Part shown: one piece after another, positions 36,308-45,465 of the stretch
Layout of the letters: each line of letters starts with the position of its first letter
How positions within the stretch are numbered: the stretch's first letter is position 1
The notes under the pieces: model-generated
What the model was told of the DNA's origin: nothing
The model's database searches: none
Seen by the model: the letters and a program-made list of their open reading frames with translations, nothing else
Translations under genes and position numbers: made by a program
From: Massilia sp. Root133
GTDB lineage: Bacteria; Pseudomonadota; Gammaproteobacteria; Burkholderiales; Burkholderiaceae_D
Direction of reading: 5' to 3'
Length of the DNA stretch: 64,000 nt
NCBI RefSeq assembly: GCF_001426525.1
Contig: NZ_LMEW01000014.1
Location: forward strand, 39,210-103,209

Positions 36308-39300
36308 GTGCTGCACACCAAGAAGGTCTTTACCCACCACCTGAACACCAGGCACCGCCTGATCAGCCTCGCCGTTGCGAGCGCCTGCGCCGCCCTGGTC
36401 GCACCGGCATTCGCACAGGACGCGAGCAATGGTGCTTCCAATGGCATCGCATCGCCCAACGACCCGGCCGTCACCGCGCCGGTGCAGGGCGTCGCGACGA
36501 ACACAGTCGTCGTGAAGGGTATCCGCGCCAGCATGCAGTCCACGCTGAACCTGAAGCGTAACTCCGATGGTATCGTCGACGGCATCGTCGCCGACGACAT
36601 CGGCAAATTCCCCGACACCAACCTCGCCGAATCGCTGCAGCGCATTTCCGGCGTGTCCATCGACCGTTCGCGCGGCGAGGGCGCCAACGTCACCGTGCGC
36701 GGCGTCGGCCCCGACCTGAACGTCGTGCTGCTGAACGGCCGCCAGATGCCGACCGCCAGCCTGGCCGACCAGGCCGGCCGCGCATTCGACTTTTCGAACC
36801 TCGCTTCGGAAGCCGTGTCGCAGATCCAGGTGTACAAGAGCGCACGCGCCGACACGCCCCCGGGCGGCATCGGCGCCACGCTGAACATCATGACCGGCCG
36901 TCCGCTCGACCTGGGCAACCAGGCCAGCATCGGCGTCAAGGCCGTGTACGACAAGTCGAACAACAACCTGCCGTCCATCGACGCCGGCAAGAAGGTCACG
37001 CCGGAAGTCTCGGGCCTGTACAGCACCACGTGGAACGACGGCATGTTCGGCCTCGCCGTCACCGGCAGCTACCAGTCGCGCAACCTGGGCGTGAACCAGG
37101 CGGCCATCACCAACGGCTGGCTCGGCCCGTACAAGGGCAACACCGTCAGCGACGACCCGGGTCCGATCCCCGCGAACGGCGCCGGCGTGACGAATCCGCC
37201 GAAGGCGTCCGACATCTACCTGACGCCGCAGAACCTGTCGTACTTCGTGCGCGGCTCGCAGCGCCAGCGTACCAACGGCCAGCTGACGTTCCAGTTCCGC
37301 CCGGTCAAGGAACTGACGACCACGCTGGACTACACGTACGCGCAGAACAAGATCCAGACCAAGTACCACGAACTGTCGGTCTGGTTCAATCACCCGCTGA
37401 ACGCCCAGACCAGCAGCTGGACCAACGGCCCGCTCGCATCGCCGATCTATTATGAAGAGCAGGTGAAGAACCAGGACTTGGCGATGAACGGCGGTAACTT
37501 CGCCACCAAGTCGACCCTGGACTCGATCGGCTTCAACACGCAGTGGCGCGCCTCGCCGGCCCTGCGCCTGTCGCTGGACATGCACCACTCGCAGGCCAAG
37601 GCCGAGAAGGACAGCCCGTTCGGTTCGAACAACGACCTCGCGACCGTCACCTTCAGCCGCAACACGACCGGCGTCGACTTCTCGCAGGAGATGCCGATCC
37701 TCGTCATCCCGGGCGGCGCCAACTACCAGGCCTCGCCGAACCAGGTGTCCGGTTCGTGGTTCCAGGATGGCCTGAACAAGATGAAGATCGACCAGATCCA
37801 GGCCGGCGGCAGCCTGAAGCTGTTCCAATCGTCGAACCTGAACTTCGGCCTGTCGCACACGAAGGTCAACAACCACTCCGTGTTCCAGCAGGTGCAGCGC
37901 GACACGTGGGCGGGCGGTACGTCGAACAACGCGGGCGTCGACTATGACCAGAGCCTGTGGCATGCCGACTCCATCAGCCAGTACTTCAGCAAGCTGGGTG
38001 GTTCGGGCGATCCGCGCATGTACAACCAGTTCATGCTGTTCGACTTCGCCAAGGTGCGCGACAACGCGATCAAGGTCACGGGCGACCAGGCCGGCTACAC
38101 CCCGAGCCTCGCGAACCCGAGTTTCGACCGCACCACGATCGAGAAGACCAAGGCGTTGTACATGCAGTTCAACACCGACTGGGATACCGCGCTGCCGATG
38201 CACACCGGTATCGGCTTCCGCTACGAGAAGACCGACGTCGCCTCGACCGGCCTCGCCAAGCTGCCGGTCGGCGTGCGCTGGATCTCGCAGAACGAACTGC
38301 CGGTGGACTTCGGCAGCCAGGTCTTCCAGACCCAGCACGGCAACTACAGCAACTTCCTGCCGACCGTGGACTGGGACATGGACCTGCGTTCCGACCTGAA
38401 GGTGCGCGCGAGCTACGGCGTGTCGATCGGCCGTCCGCGCTACGACCAGATCCAGGGCGGTACCACGTACAGCTCGACGGCGGGCGTGACGGGCGTGACG
38501 GGCAGCAGCGGCAACCCGGCGCTGACGCCGGTGAAGTCGAAGAACCTGGACCTGTCGGCCGAGTGGTACTACACGAAGCAGAGCATGGTGTCGCTGGGCC
38601 TGTTCCACAAGGACCTGTCCGACTACGCAGGCCAGACCGTCGTCACGTCGCCGTCGCCGACGGCGCTGACGCCGGTGGGCGGCGCCTACTGGAAGTCCGC
38701 GATCGCGTCGGGCTGCGTGGCGACCGACACGACGTGCATGCGCGACTACATCCTGAAGAACTTCAACGGCCAGCCGGGCGTGACGTCGACGGGCATCAAC
38801 GGCGAAGGGCACTACACCGGCACGATCACCGGCGTGCAGGGCGACCCGGCGCTGCCGTACCAGATCACGACGTACATCAACCAGAAGAAGGCCTCGCTGA
38901 AGGGTGCGGAAGTCAACTGGCAGCACATGTTCAGCAACGGCCTCGGCTTCCAGGCGAACTACACGTACGTGAAGTCGGACCTCAAGTACGACAACCTGGG
39001 CACGGGTAACCAGTTCGCGCTGGTCGGCCTGTCGAACTCCGCCAACCTGGTCGGTATCTACGAGGACGACAAGTGGTCGGTGCGCCTGGCCTACAACTGG
39101 CGCGGCGAGTTCCTGGCGAACGTGGCCGACAACGGCAAGCCGAACCCGCAATACGTCGAGCCGTACGGCCAGACCGACCTGTCGATCGGCTACAACGTCA
39201 ACAAGAACCTGTCCGTGTCGCTCGAGGCGATCAACCTGACCGACTCGACCCAGCGCACGCACGGCCGCAGCGACCAGCAGGTGCTGCAGGTCACGACCGG

Positions 39301-39340
39301 CGGCCCGCGCTACATGCTGGGCGCGCGCTACAAGTTCTGA
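36308..39340 (+). CDS. TonB-dependent receptor 2
   Basis: The 1010-residue receptor starts at a GTG after GAGAGGAG. It has a long signal peptide ending PAFAQ, a plug (VVVKGIRASMQSTLNLKR, DDIGKFPDTNLAESLQRI, NVTVRGVGPDLNVVLLNGRQ) and a barrel ending in KF. It belongs to the same long receptor group as the other two. The gene is flanked by the ROK repressor and GH31, so a sugar oligomer is the likely ligand. Its leader carries an intrinsic terminator, unlike the other two receptor genes. Confidence 0.92.
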   Translation: MLHTKKVFTHHLNTRHRLISLAVASACAALVAPAFAQDASNGASNGIASPNDPAVTAPVQGVATNTVVVKGIRASMQSTLNLKRNSDGIVDGIVADDIGKFPDTNLAESLQRISGVSIDRSRGEGANVTVRGVGPDLNVVLLNGRQMPTASLADQAGRAFDFSNLASEAVSQIQVYKSARADTPPGGIGATLNIMTGRPLDLGNQASIGVKAVYDKSNNNLPSIDAGKKVTPEVSGLYSTTWNDGMFGLAVTGSYQSRNLGVNQAAITNGWLGPYKGNTVSDDPGPIPANGAGVTNPPKASDIYLTPQNLSYFVRGSQRQRTNGQLTFQFRPVKELTTTLDYTYAQNKIQTKYHELSVWFNHPLNAQTSSWTNGPLASPIYYEEQVKNQDLAMNGGNFATKSTLDSIGFNTQWRASPALRLSLDMHHSQAKAEKDSPFGSNNDLATVTFSRNTTGVDFSQEMPILVIPGGANYQASPNQVSGSWFQDGLNKMKIDQIQAGGSLKLFQSSNLNFGLSHTKVNNHSVFQQVQRDTWAGGTSNNAGVDYDQSLWHADSISQYFSKLGGSGDPRMYNQFMLFDFAKVRDNAIKVTGDQAGYTPSLANPSFDRTTIEKTKALYMQFNTDWDTALPMHTGIGFRYEKTDVASTGLAKLPVGVRWISQNELPVDFGSQVFQTQHGNYSNFLPTVDWDMDLRSDLKVRASYGVSIGRPRYDQIQGGTTYSSTAGVTGVTGSSGNPALTPVKSKNLDLSAEWYYTKQSMVSLGLFHKDLSDYAGQTVVTSPSPTALTPVGGAYWKSAIASGCVATDTTCMRDYILKNFNGQPGVTSTGINGEGHYTGTITGVQGDPALPYQITTYINQKKASLKGAEVNWQHMFSNGLGFQANYTYVKSDLKYDNLGTGNQFALVGLSNSANLVGIYEDDKWSVRLAYNWRGEFLANVADNGKPNPQYVEPYGQTDLSIGYNVNKNLSVSLEAINLTDSTQRTHGRSDQQVLQVTTGGPRYMLGARYKF

Positions 39341-39380
39341 TGAAGTGATGACGGCGCGGCACTGCCGCGTCGCCTGATCG

Positions 39381-39410
39381 AAGGGCCGTCCCAAGGGGCG
39401 GCCCTTTTTT
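39381..39410 (+). terminator. Rho-independent terminator after TonB receptor 2
   Basis: AAGGGCCG (39381-39388) pairs perfectly with CGGCCCTT (39399-39406), and the T run continues to 39410. Confidence 0.85.
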
Positions 39411-39417
39411 GTCGCTC

Positions 39418-39618
39418 GAAATCGGGGTCAGCGAAATCGGGGTCAGAGCACATTTCGGATCAATATCTCGGCATGTAATAACGGAACCACGAGATGTGCC
39501 ATCTTGCCGGCATGTGGTGCCGTCGCCCCCCGTCGGCGCCGCGGATATGTTCGTGCAAGACCTTGCTCCAAAAAGGGCTCTGACCCTGAATTTGCGCCGA
39601 AATGTGCTCTGACCCCGA
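39418..39618. repeat. GGGGTCAGAGCAC-type repeat element, copy 1
   Basis: Perfect 22-bp inverted arms lie at 39437-39458 and 39597-39618 and contain GGGGTCAGAGCACATTTCGG. The left side carries a tandem duplication of a 15-base unit (39418-39447). An inner partial copy GGCTCTGACCCTGA lies near 39577-39590. The roughly 140-bp interior encodes nothing convincing. A second copy is at 63671-63854. The family looks like a non-autonomous mobile repeat. Confidence 0.7.
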
Positions 39619-39626
39619 ATTGTCGG

Positions 39627-39696
39627 ATGGTAGCGTATAGCAACGCATTATTTTCCTCCCTTCGGCGTTTTTAGCGATTGCGTATGTGATCGCTAA
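39627..39696. promoter_or_regulatory. Candidate operators upstream of GH31
   Basis: ATGGTAGCG (39627-39635) matches one half of the box found at 5865. Downstream, TTAGCGAT (39671-39678) is perfectly mirrored by ATCGCTAA (39689-39696), with a 10-bp spacer. The rest of the gap 39341-39884 contains only the terminator and the repeat element. Confidence 0.45.
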
Positions 39697-39884
39697 CAGC
39701 GACAATAACAGTTCAACTATAACGCGCACGCCGCCGCTTCCGGCAGTACTGTGCCGAGGAGACGTCCGAAACCGCCCGCCGCGCGCGGGCCACGGGTCAT
39801 ACGGCCCGTAATGACAGCCTCTCCGGCCCATCGCCGCCACCCGCGAACGCGTCGCCCGATTTACCCCCTGCGATAGAGGACTGG

Positions 39885-42227
39885 ATGAGACTTACCCTGC
39901 ACCGCACGCTGATTGCGCTAACATCGGCGCTCGCCATCGTACCCGCGGCCTTCGCCGCTCCGCTGACCACCCTGGACCGCAACGGCGCCTGGGTGTCGGT
40001 GGAAGCGTATGGCCCGAACATCGTCCACGTGACGATCGCCGTCGACAAGGACGAAGTCCTCAAGGGCCCGGGCTACGGCATCCTGAAGAAGAACGCGGAC
40101 AACGGCGCGTTCCGCCACGCCGCGGGCCAGGACGGCGACACGTTCACCTCCAATGGCATGACCGTGCACGTGAACGCGGCACCGCCGGCGCGCACGCCGA
40201 GCCAGCCGGAGAAATACTTCGCGCCGTCGCTGGCGCCGGTGGGCCTGCAGGTCAAGAACGCCAAGGGCGAGCAGATCCTCGAGATGCAGGGCTGGGAGAT
40301 GTCGCCGCAGACCGTCTCCGGCGAGAAGACGTACCAGGTCGGCGCATCGTTTGCCGCCGCCCGCGACGAGCATTATTACGGCATGGGCCAGAACCAGGAA
40401 TCGACGGGTCCCCTGGACCTGCGCGGCCGCACGCTCGAGTGCAAGCACTGGTACGACGCGCCGACCGGCGAATCCGTGTGCGTGCCGTTCATGGTGTCGT
40501 CGAAGGGCTACGGTATCGTGTGGGACAACCCGTCGGCGACGCGCTTCAACGCGGGCATCCACGGACGCACGAGCTTCCAGTCGAACGTCGGCGAGCGCGT
40601 GTCGTTCTTCGTCATCACGGGCAAGACCACCGACGAGATCTACTCGGGCTACGCGCGCCTGACTGGCAAGACGCCGATCCCGCCGAAGGCCGCGTTCGGC
40701 CTGATCCAGTCGAAGGCGCGCTACGACAGCCAGCAGGAAGTGCTGCGCGTCGCGAACACCTATCGCCAGAAAAAATACCCGCTCGACGTGATGGTCGTCG
40801 ACTGGTTCTACTGGACCCGCATGGGCCAGATGGACATCAACCCGGCCGAGTTCCCGGACCCGGACGGCATGAACAAGCAGCTGCACGACATGGGCATGCA
40901 GTCGATCGTCTCGATCTGGCCGCGCTATGAAACGGCGGGCCGCTACTTCAACGAGCTGGATGCGAAGGGCTATCTGCTGAAGGACAAGGACGGCAAGACC
41001 GTCGACGGCCTGCCGTTCCGTTCGGACCGCACCGGTGGCCTGATCGACGCGACCAATCCGAAAGCGCGCCAGTGGTTCTGGGAGAAATCGCGCGACAACA
41101 TCCTGTCGCACGGCTTCGACTACCCGTGGCTGGACGAGACCGAACCGGACCTCGTCCCGGACGGCTACTTCTACTCGATCGGCTCGGGCGACCGTTACCA
41201 CAACCTGTTCCCGCTGCTGCACGTGGAAGGCTTCGCCGACAATATGCGCACGTGGAAGCCGAACAAGCGCGTGCTGATCCTGTCGCGCGCCGCCTACCTC
41301 GGCTCGCAGCGCACGGGCGCGCTGTTCTGGTCGTCGGACGTGAACGCGACGTGGGAAGCGCTGCAGCGCCAGATCCCGACGGGCCTGAACATGACGGCGT
41401 CCGGCATCGCGCTGTGGGGTAACGACATCGGCGGCTGGCAGGCGATTCCGGGCAAGAGCGACGGCACCAAGCCGCCGCTGCTCGATCCGTCGGATGCGCG
41501 CGACGTCGTCGGCCAGAACGACGACTATCCGGAGCTGCTGACCCGCTGGTTCCAGTACGGTACGTTCCTGCCCACGCTGCGCCTGCACGGCCAGCACAAG
41601 CACACGGACATCTGGTCCTTCGGCAAGCAGGCGGAAACCATCCTGGCCCGCTACGATACGCTGCGCTACCAGCTGATCCCGTACATCTACAGCCAGGCCA
41701 AGTTCACGCACGACACGGGCGCACCGTTCATGCGCGCCCTGTGGATGGACTTCCCGAACGACCCGAACGTCGCCAACATCGGCACGCAATACATGTTCGG
41801 CCCGGCGTTCCTGGTGGCGCCGGTGACGGAGCAGGGCCAGACGGAGAAGAACGTCTATCTGCCGGCCGGCACCGACTGGTACAACTTCTGGACCGACGAG
41901 AAGCTCGCCGGCGGCCAGTGGGTCAAGGTCGCCGCACCGATCTCGCAGATCCCGGTGTTCGTGAAGGCCGGTTCGATCGTCCCGTTCGGCACCGAGATCC
42001 AGTCGACCGCGACGAAGCAAGGCATCGCTTCGGTCAAGGTCTACCCGGGCCGCGACGCGTCCTTCGACCTGTATGACGACGACGGCGTGTCGTACGACTA
42101 CGAGAAGGGCAAGGGCACGACGACCCGTCTGCAGTGGAACGACGGTGCCGGCAAGCTCGAGGCCCGCGGCGGCGATGCGAACCTGGCGAAGAACCTGCCG
42201 TCGCTCATGAAAGTCGTCGGCAAGTAA
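39885..42227 (+). CDS. GH31 alpha-xylosidase / alpha-glucosidase, secreted
   Basis: The 780-residue enzyme has a signal peptide (cleavage after AAFAA, near residue 25). The GH31 N-terminal beta-sandwich is followed by the TIM barrel, with nucleophile D417 in WLDETEPD and acid/base D485 in FWSSDVNATW, then the C-terminal beta domains (FDLYDDDGVSYDYEKG). The WSSDV form in place of WSGD is seen in some GH31 subgroups. Given GH74 and GH2 nearby, removal of alpha-1,6-xylose from xyloglucan oligosaccharides is likely; alpha-glucosidase activity remains possible. Candidate LacI-type operators lie about 190-260 bp upstream. Confidence 0.87.
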   Translation: MRLTLHRTLIALTSALAIVPAAFAAPLTTLDRNGAWVSVEAYGPNIVHVTIAVDKDEVLKGPGYGILKKNADNGAFRHAAGQDGDTFTSNGMTVHVNAAPPARTPSQPEKYFAPSLAPVGLQVKNAKGEQILEMQGWEMSPQTVSGEKTYQVGASFAAARDEHYYGMGQNQESTGPLDLRGRTLECKHWYDAPTGESVCVPFMVSSKGYGIVWDNPSATRFNAGIHGRTSFQSNVGERVSFFVITGKTTDEIYSGYARLTGKTPIPPKAAFGLIQSKARYDSQQEVLRVANTYRQKKYPLDVMVVDWFYWTRMGQMDINPAEFPDPDGMNKQLHDMGMQSIVSIWPRYETAGRYFNELDAKGYLLKDKDGKTVDGLPFRSDRTGGLIDATNPKARQWFWEKSRDNILSHGFDYPWLDETEPDLVPDGYFYSIGSGDRYHNLFPLLHVEGFADNMRTWKPNKRVLILSRAAYLGSQRTGALFWSSDVNATWEALQRQIPTGLNMTASGIALWGNDIGGWQAIPGKSDGTKPPLLDPSDARDVVGQNDDYPELLTRWFQYGTFLPTLRLHGQHKHTDIWSFGKQAETILARYDTLRYQLIPYIYSQAKFTHDTGAPFMRALWMDFPNDPNVANIGTQYMFGPAFLVAPVTEQGQTEKNVYLPAGTDWYNFWTDEKLAGGQWVKVAAPISQIPVFVKAGSIVPFGTEIQSTATKQGIASVKVYPGRDASFDLYDDDGVSYDYEKGKGTTTRLQWNDGAGKLEARGGDANLAKNLPSLMKVVGK

Positions 42228-42240
42228 TCGCGGTACCCAT

Positions 42241-42309
42241 GGTGGGCACGTTTCATTCGAGGCCCTCGGCCTCGAATGCCCACCCTACGGCCGCGTCGGA
42301 TGCGTAGGG
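42241..42309. repeat. REP-type hairpin pair
   Basis: GGTGGGCA (42241-42248) pairs with TGCCCACC (42277-42284), with CATTCGAGG / CCTCGAATG inside (42254-42262, 42270-42278) and a 5-base bulge. A second pair follows: CCCTACG (42283-42289) with CGTAGGG (42303-42309). It lies between the convergent GH31 and DoxX genes, and the stop codon and last codons of doxX are inside it. It probably also ends both transcripts. Confidence 0.65.
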
Positions 42310-42746
42310 TGGGCTCCCCGAGCCCGCCAATTCCCTGTTACCCGGTCCAGCGACCAATTCCCACCTCCCTTCGCCACCAGCGGCAACAGCAGCGCCGCCC
42401 AGCTCAAATGCGTCGGCCACGCATCCGGATACACGAAGATCTCGATCACGGCCGTCATCCCCAGCAGCGCCAGCGCCGCGCCCCGCGTGCCCAGTCCCAG
42501 CACGAGCAGCAGCGGGAACACGTGTTCCGCCGCCGCCGCCATCTGCGCCGCCAGTTCGGGCGGAATCAGCGGCAGCGCATACTCGGACCGGAACAATTCG
42601 TACGTCGACGCCTTGATCGTGAACAGGCCCTGCACCTTCGTGCGCCCGGACAGGAAGAAGATCGCGGCGACGGCCACGCGGTCGAGCAGCAGCAGCGTGG
42701 CGTCGGGCAGCAGGCGGGCAGTATTCAGCATGGTGGTTCCTTTCAT
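42285..42746 (-). CDS. DoxX-family membrane protein of the bufferin operon
   Basis: The protein has 153 residues, or 148 if the ATG at 42731 is used, which has a good AAAGGA. The ATG at 42746 overlaps the stop of the upstream gene as ATGA. It has four membrane helices ([69 protein letters not shown]) typical of DoxX. DoxX proteins are the usual last member of bufferin/gig-type copper-stress operons; an electron-transfer role in the membrane is proposed for the family. Its last residues (AHPTHPTRP) are encoded by the REP hairpin. Confidence 0.85.
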   Translation of the reverse strand: MKGTTMLNTARLLPDATLLLLDRVAVAAIFFLSGRTKVQGLFTIKASTYELFRSEYALPLIPPELAAQMAAAAEHVFPLLLVLGLGTRGAALALLGMTAVIEIFVYPDAWPTHLSWAALLLPLVAKGGGNWSLDRVTGNWRARGAHPTHPTRP

Positions 42747-43501
42747 GATTGACGGATGCCGCTCACGCGCGTGAGCAGCTCGTTGCCGATCCAGTCGGCG
42801 AGCAGCGCGCCGGCCCTGGCGATGCCGTCGTCCGCGCCGAGGCGGTCGACGAGCCACGTGCACAGCGCGCCGAAGCTCCCTTCGGCGCGGGCGAACTGCA
42901 GCGCTTCGAAATCCGCAGCCGCGAGCACGCGCAGGCGCGCGACGTGGCCGCGGCGCCAGACGATCGCGCCTGCGGGCGCGGGCAGCATCGCCGCCTCGGG
43001 CGCCTCGATGCCGTCCTGCAGCGCGGACCAGATGTCGGCCGCGTTGGTCGTCAGCCGCGCCATGTGCAGCGACGGCGCGAAGCCCAGGCGCGCGCGGTCC
43101 CAGTCGGCGTGCGCGAGGCGGGCCGGATCCAGCGGCGCGGCGTCGCGCGCGACGAAAGCCGTCGCCAGAGACCACTCGATCCACGCCAGTTCGTGCAGGT
43201 CCGGATTGTCCGGGAAGACGGTGCGCAGCGTCGCCTCGACACCGGCGCCGTAGGCATCCAGCGTCCACGCGCGCGGCGGGTTGCGCTGGATGTGCACGGC
43301 CGCCGCGTGGTGGAACGCGGCGTCGCCGATGAACGAGCGGAGAATCGGATAGGTCGCTTCCAGGCAGCCCATCAGCTGGACGCGGTAGTTGTTCTGGTAG
43401 ACGTCGAGGCCGCGCCGATCGGCGGCCAGGCGGTGTGCGCTGGCCATGTCGGCCGTCGTCAGCCAGCGGCGGAAGTCGCGCTGCATCATGTTCAAATTCA
43501 T
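42743..43501 (-). CDS. bufC: DUF2063 / HvfC-like partner of the MNIO enzyme
   Basis: The 252-residue protein has the DUF2063 N-terminal domain ([30 protein letters not shown]) and a C-terminal domain ending in [14 protein letters not shown]. In MNIO pathways this type of protein delivers the precursor peptide to the MNIO enzyme through a winged-helix RiPP recognition element. It overlaps the upstream MNIO gene and the downstream doxX gene by 4 bp each, so the three are translationally coupled. Confidence 0.88.
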   Translation of the reverse strand: MNLNMMQRDFRRWLTTADMASAHRLAADRRGLDVYQNNYRVQLMGCLEATYPILRSFIGDAAFHHAAAVHIQRNPPRAWTLDAYGAGVEATLRTVFPDNPDLHELAWIEWSLATAFVARDAAPLDPARLAHADWDRARLGFAPSLHMARLTTNAADIWSALQDGIEAPEAAMLPAPAGAIVWRRGHVARLRVLAAADFEALQFARAEGSFGALCTWLVDRLGADDGIARAGALLADWIGNELLTRVSGIRQS

Positions 43502-44334
43502 GCCGCCTCCCTGAGCCCGAGGCGCCGCGCGAGCGCCAGTTCGGCCAGCAGCCCGGACAGCGGCGGGATGTCGGCATCGCGCTCGATCATCGTCGCGACG
43601 GGGCCGCAGCGCGCGACGGCGTGCGCGTAGAGGGCCCACACGCCATCGGGCACAGGCTGGTCGTGCGTGTCGATCAGCATCCCGTCGCCCTGGCTGTGGC
43701 CCGCGAGGTGGACCTGGCGCACGTGCTGCGCGGGGATGCCGTCGAGATAAGCGAACGGATCGAAACCGTGGTTCGCGGCGCTGACGTACACATTGTTCAC
43801 GTCCAGCAGCAGGCCGCAACCCGTGCGCTCGCACATGCGCGCGAGGAACGCCCATTCCGTCATGGGCGCGCCGGCAAAGGCGAGATAACTGGACGGATTC
43901 TCGAACAGCAGCGCGCGGCCCAGCGCGTCCTGGGCGCGGGCGATGTTCGTGCAGACGACGTCGAGGGCTTCGTCCGTGTACGGCAGCGGCAGCAGGTCGT
44001 GCGAGTTGAAGCGGCCGATGCGCGACCACGCGAGGTGATCCGACACATACAGGGGATCGACCGCGGCGACGAGCGCCTTCAGGCGCACGAGGTAGTCGCG
44101 GCGCAGGCCGTCGGCGGAACCGATCGACATCGACACGCCGTGCAGCGCCACCGGATGCCGTTCGCGCACGCGGCGCAGGATGTCGAGCGGCTGGCCGCCG
44201 GCCACCATGAAGTTTTCGGAGATGACTTCGACGAAGTCGACGGGGACGTGCGTCTCGAGGAAGTCGCGGTAGTGTTCGCGCCGCAGGCCGAGGCCGTAGC
44301 CGGCGAACGTCGGTGGGGAGGGATGGGCTGGCAT
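43498..44334 (-). CDS. bufB: MNIO (DUF692) bufferin-modifying enzyme
   Basis: The 278-residue TIM-barrel enzyme is of the multinuclear non-heme iron oxygenase family (DUF692). Candidate metal ligands seen are H65 (ALHGVSMS), H100 (VSDHLAW), E145 ([10 protein letters not shown]), D178/N181 ([10 protein letters not shown]), H209 and H213 (HLAGH), and D222/H224 (IDTHD). MNIO enzymes oxidise cysteines of bufferin precursors to thiooxazole-type groups that bind copper. It follows the second precursor gene after 61 bp containing a perfect hairpin. Confidence 0.92.
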   Translation of the reverse strand: MPAHPSPPTFAGYGLGLRREHYRDFLETHVPVDFVEVISENFMVAGGQPLDILRRVRERHPVALHGVSMSIGSADGLRRDYLVRLKALVAAVDPLYVSDHLAWSRIGRFNSHDLLPLPYTDEALDVVCTNIARAQDALGRALLFENPSSYLAFAGAPMTEWAFLARMCERTGCGLLLDVNNVYVSAANHGFDPFAYLDGIPAQHVRQVHLAGHSQGDGMLIDTHDQPVPDGVWALYAHAVARCGPVATMIERDADIPPLSGLLAELALARRLGLREAA

Positions 44335-44360
44335 GGCTCGCTCATTGTCGAAAGTGATAC

Positions 44361-44386
44361 GTCGCCCCCGCCTGCGCGGGGGCGAC
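44361..44386. promoter_or_regulatory. Perfect hairpin between precursor and enzyme genes
   Basis: GTCGCCCCCGC (44361-44371) pairs perfectly with GCGGGGGCGAC (44376-44386) around a 4-base loop. No T run follows in the direction of transcription (minus strand), so it is more likely an mRNA stabiliser or a partial terminator that keeps precursor mRNA more abundant than enzyme mRNA. Confidence 0.6.
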
Positions 44387-44395
44387 GTCGTGCTG

Positions 44396-44671
44396 TCATT
44401 CCTTCTCGGTCAGCGTGCCGCCGAGCGCCTTGCATTCCGTCGGCGTCTTGACGATCACGCCCTGGCCCTTGCACTGGTTCAGGCCCTTGCAATCGTTCTT
44501 CGCCGTGGCGCACAGGCTTTCGCCCTTGCAGCCGTTGACGCCGTAGCAGCGGCCCGGCTGTTCCTTGCCGTTGTCCGCTGCGTGCGACGGATTGGCGATG
44601 CCGAGAGTGGCGATGGCGAGGAGGGCGGCGGCGCCGGCCAGGCCGACGCGGTTCGTACGTTGTGCTTTCAT
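44396..44671 (-). CDS. bufA2: Bufferin precursor, six-cysteine type
   Basis: The 91-residue secreted precursor has a signal peptide (about residues 1-32, ATLGIANPSHAAD). The mature part has six Cys at 42, 48, 54, 61, 67 and 80, the first four or five in repeated CKG-like settings (CYGVNGCKGES, CKGLNQCKG). This matches BufA-type metallophores modified by MNIO enzymes. A strong AAGGAGA ribosome binding site precedes the ATG. It is separated from the alpha/beta-hydrolase gene by 26 bp. The A1/A2 numbering is from memory and may be reversed. Confidence 0.85.
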   Translation of the reverse strand: MKAQRTNRVGLAGAAALLAIATLGIANPSHAADNGKEQPGRCYGVNGCKGESLCATAKNDCKGLNQCKGQGVIVKTPTECKALGGTLTEKE

Positions 44672-44697
44672 GGTGTTCTCCTTGTGGTGTGGGTAAA

Positions 44698-45462
44698 TCA
44701 AAGGGTGTCGCGGGCGGCCCGTTCGATGACCTGGGCCACGTCCTCGGGACGCGACATGTGGACGGCGTGGCTGCCCCGGATCTCGACGATCTGCGCCCTG
44801 GCGCGGCGGTACATCATGCGTTGCGTGTCCGGTGCGAGGATGCGGTCTTCCGTCGCGACGACGGCGTAGCTGGGCTTCGCGTGCCACACCGCCGCGGAAC
44901 TGGGCGTGCCGAGGAACGCGAGGCCGACGGGCGTCTGCGACGCAGCCAGGAAGTTGGCGCGGTTGGGCGTCAGGTCGGCCGCGAAGTCGTCGTGGAAGCG
45001 TGCGCGGTCGGCCCAGTGGTAGCCGGCGAAATCGGCCTCGATCGGCGCCGGCATGCCGTCCGGGCCGCGCAGCAGCTGCAGGGGACTTTCGCCCACTTCG
45101 GGCGCCAGCGCCGCAACGTACACGAGGGCCTTCACCTTCGCGCCGCCGCCGGCGTTGCCGATCACGGCGCCGCCGATCCCGTTGCCGACGAGGACCACGT
45201 TGCCGAACTGCTGGAACAGCACGCGGCGGGCAAGGGCGACGTCGCCCTCGAACGTCGCGTGCGCGGCCGGCACGACGGTCACGTGGTAACCCTTCTGGCT
45301 CAGGATGTCGTGGACGACGTGCCAGCCGGAGGCATCGATGAACTCGCCGGGCACGATCACGATGTTCTTCGTGGCTGCGGCAGCCGGATTGGCGGCCAGC
45401 GCGGGCAGGGCGAACGCACCGGCGGCAATGGCGGCAACGAGCGTTTTCATGGTCGCGTTCAT
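44698..45462 (-). CDS. Secreted alpha/beta-hydrolase lacking the nucleophile serine
   Basis: The 254-residue protein has a signal peptide (MKTLVAAIAAGAFALPALA from the second Met). It has the alpha/beta-hydrolase core of the family with IVIVPGEFIDASGWHVV, the late acid region (ATEDRILAP) and the catalytic His region (GSHAVHMSRPEDV). The nucleophile elbow reads VGNGIGG (residues 92-98), so glycine G95 replaces the serine of GHSYGG. Ordinary hydrolysis is therefore unlikely. It lies between the two bufferin precursor genes, 3 bp after the first and 26 bp before the second. It has no recognisable ribosome binding site of its own, so it is probably coupled to the first precursor. Its role is unknown. 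Confidence 0.82.
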   Translation of the reverse strand: MNATMKTLVAAIAAGAFALPALAANPAAAATKNIVIVPGEFIDASGWHVVHDILSQKGYHVTVVPAAHATFEGDVALARRVLFQQFGNVVLVGNGIGGAVIGNAGGGAKVKALVYVAALAPEVGESPLQLLRGPDGMPAPIEADFAGYHWADRARFHDDFAADLTPNRANFLAASQTPVGLAFLGTPSSAAVWHAKPSYAVVATEDRILAPDTQRMMYRRARAQIVEIRGSHAVHMSRPEDVAQVIERAARDTL

Positions 45463-45465
45463 CGC

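Noticed and set aside
36008..39394. A 1128-codon antisense frame over TonB receptor 2, and similar ones over receptors 1 and 3
   Set aside because: The sequences are rich in Arg, Val and His without domains, which is the usual antisense shadow of a GC-rich gene.
39418..39618. Possible CRISPR-like repeats
   Set aside because: There are only a tandem duplicate and inverted arms, no regularly spaced direct repeats and no cas genes.
44698..45462. Alpha/beta-hydrolase as a protease or esterase that matures the bufferin precursors
   Set aside because: The nucleophile serine is absent, so ordinary hydrolysis is not supported by the sequence.
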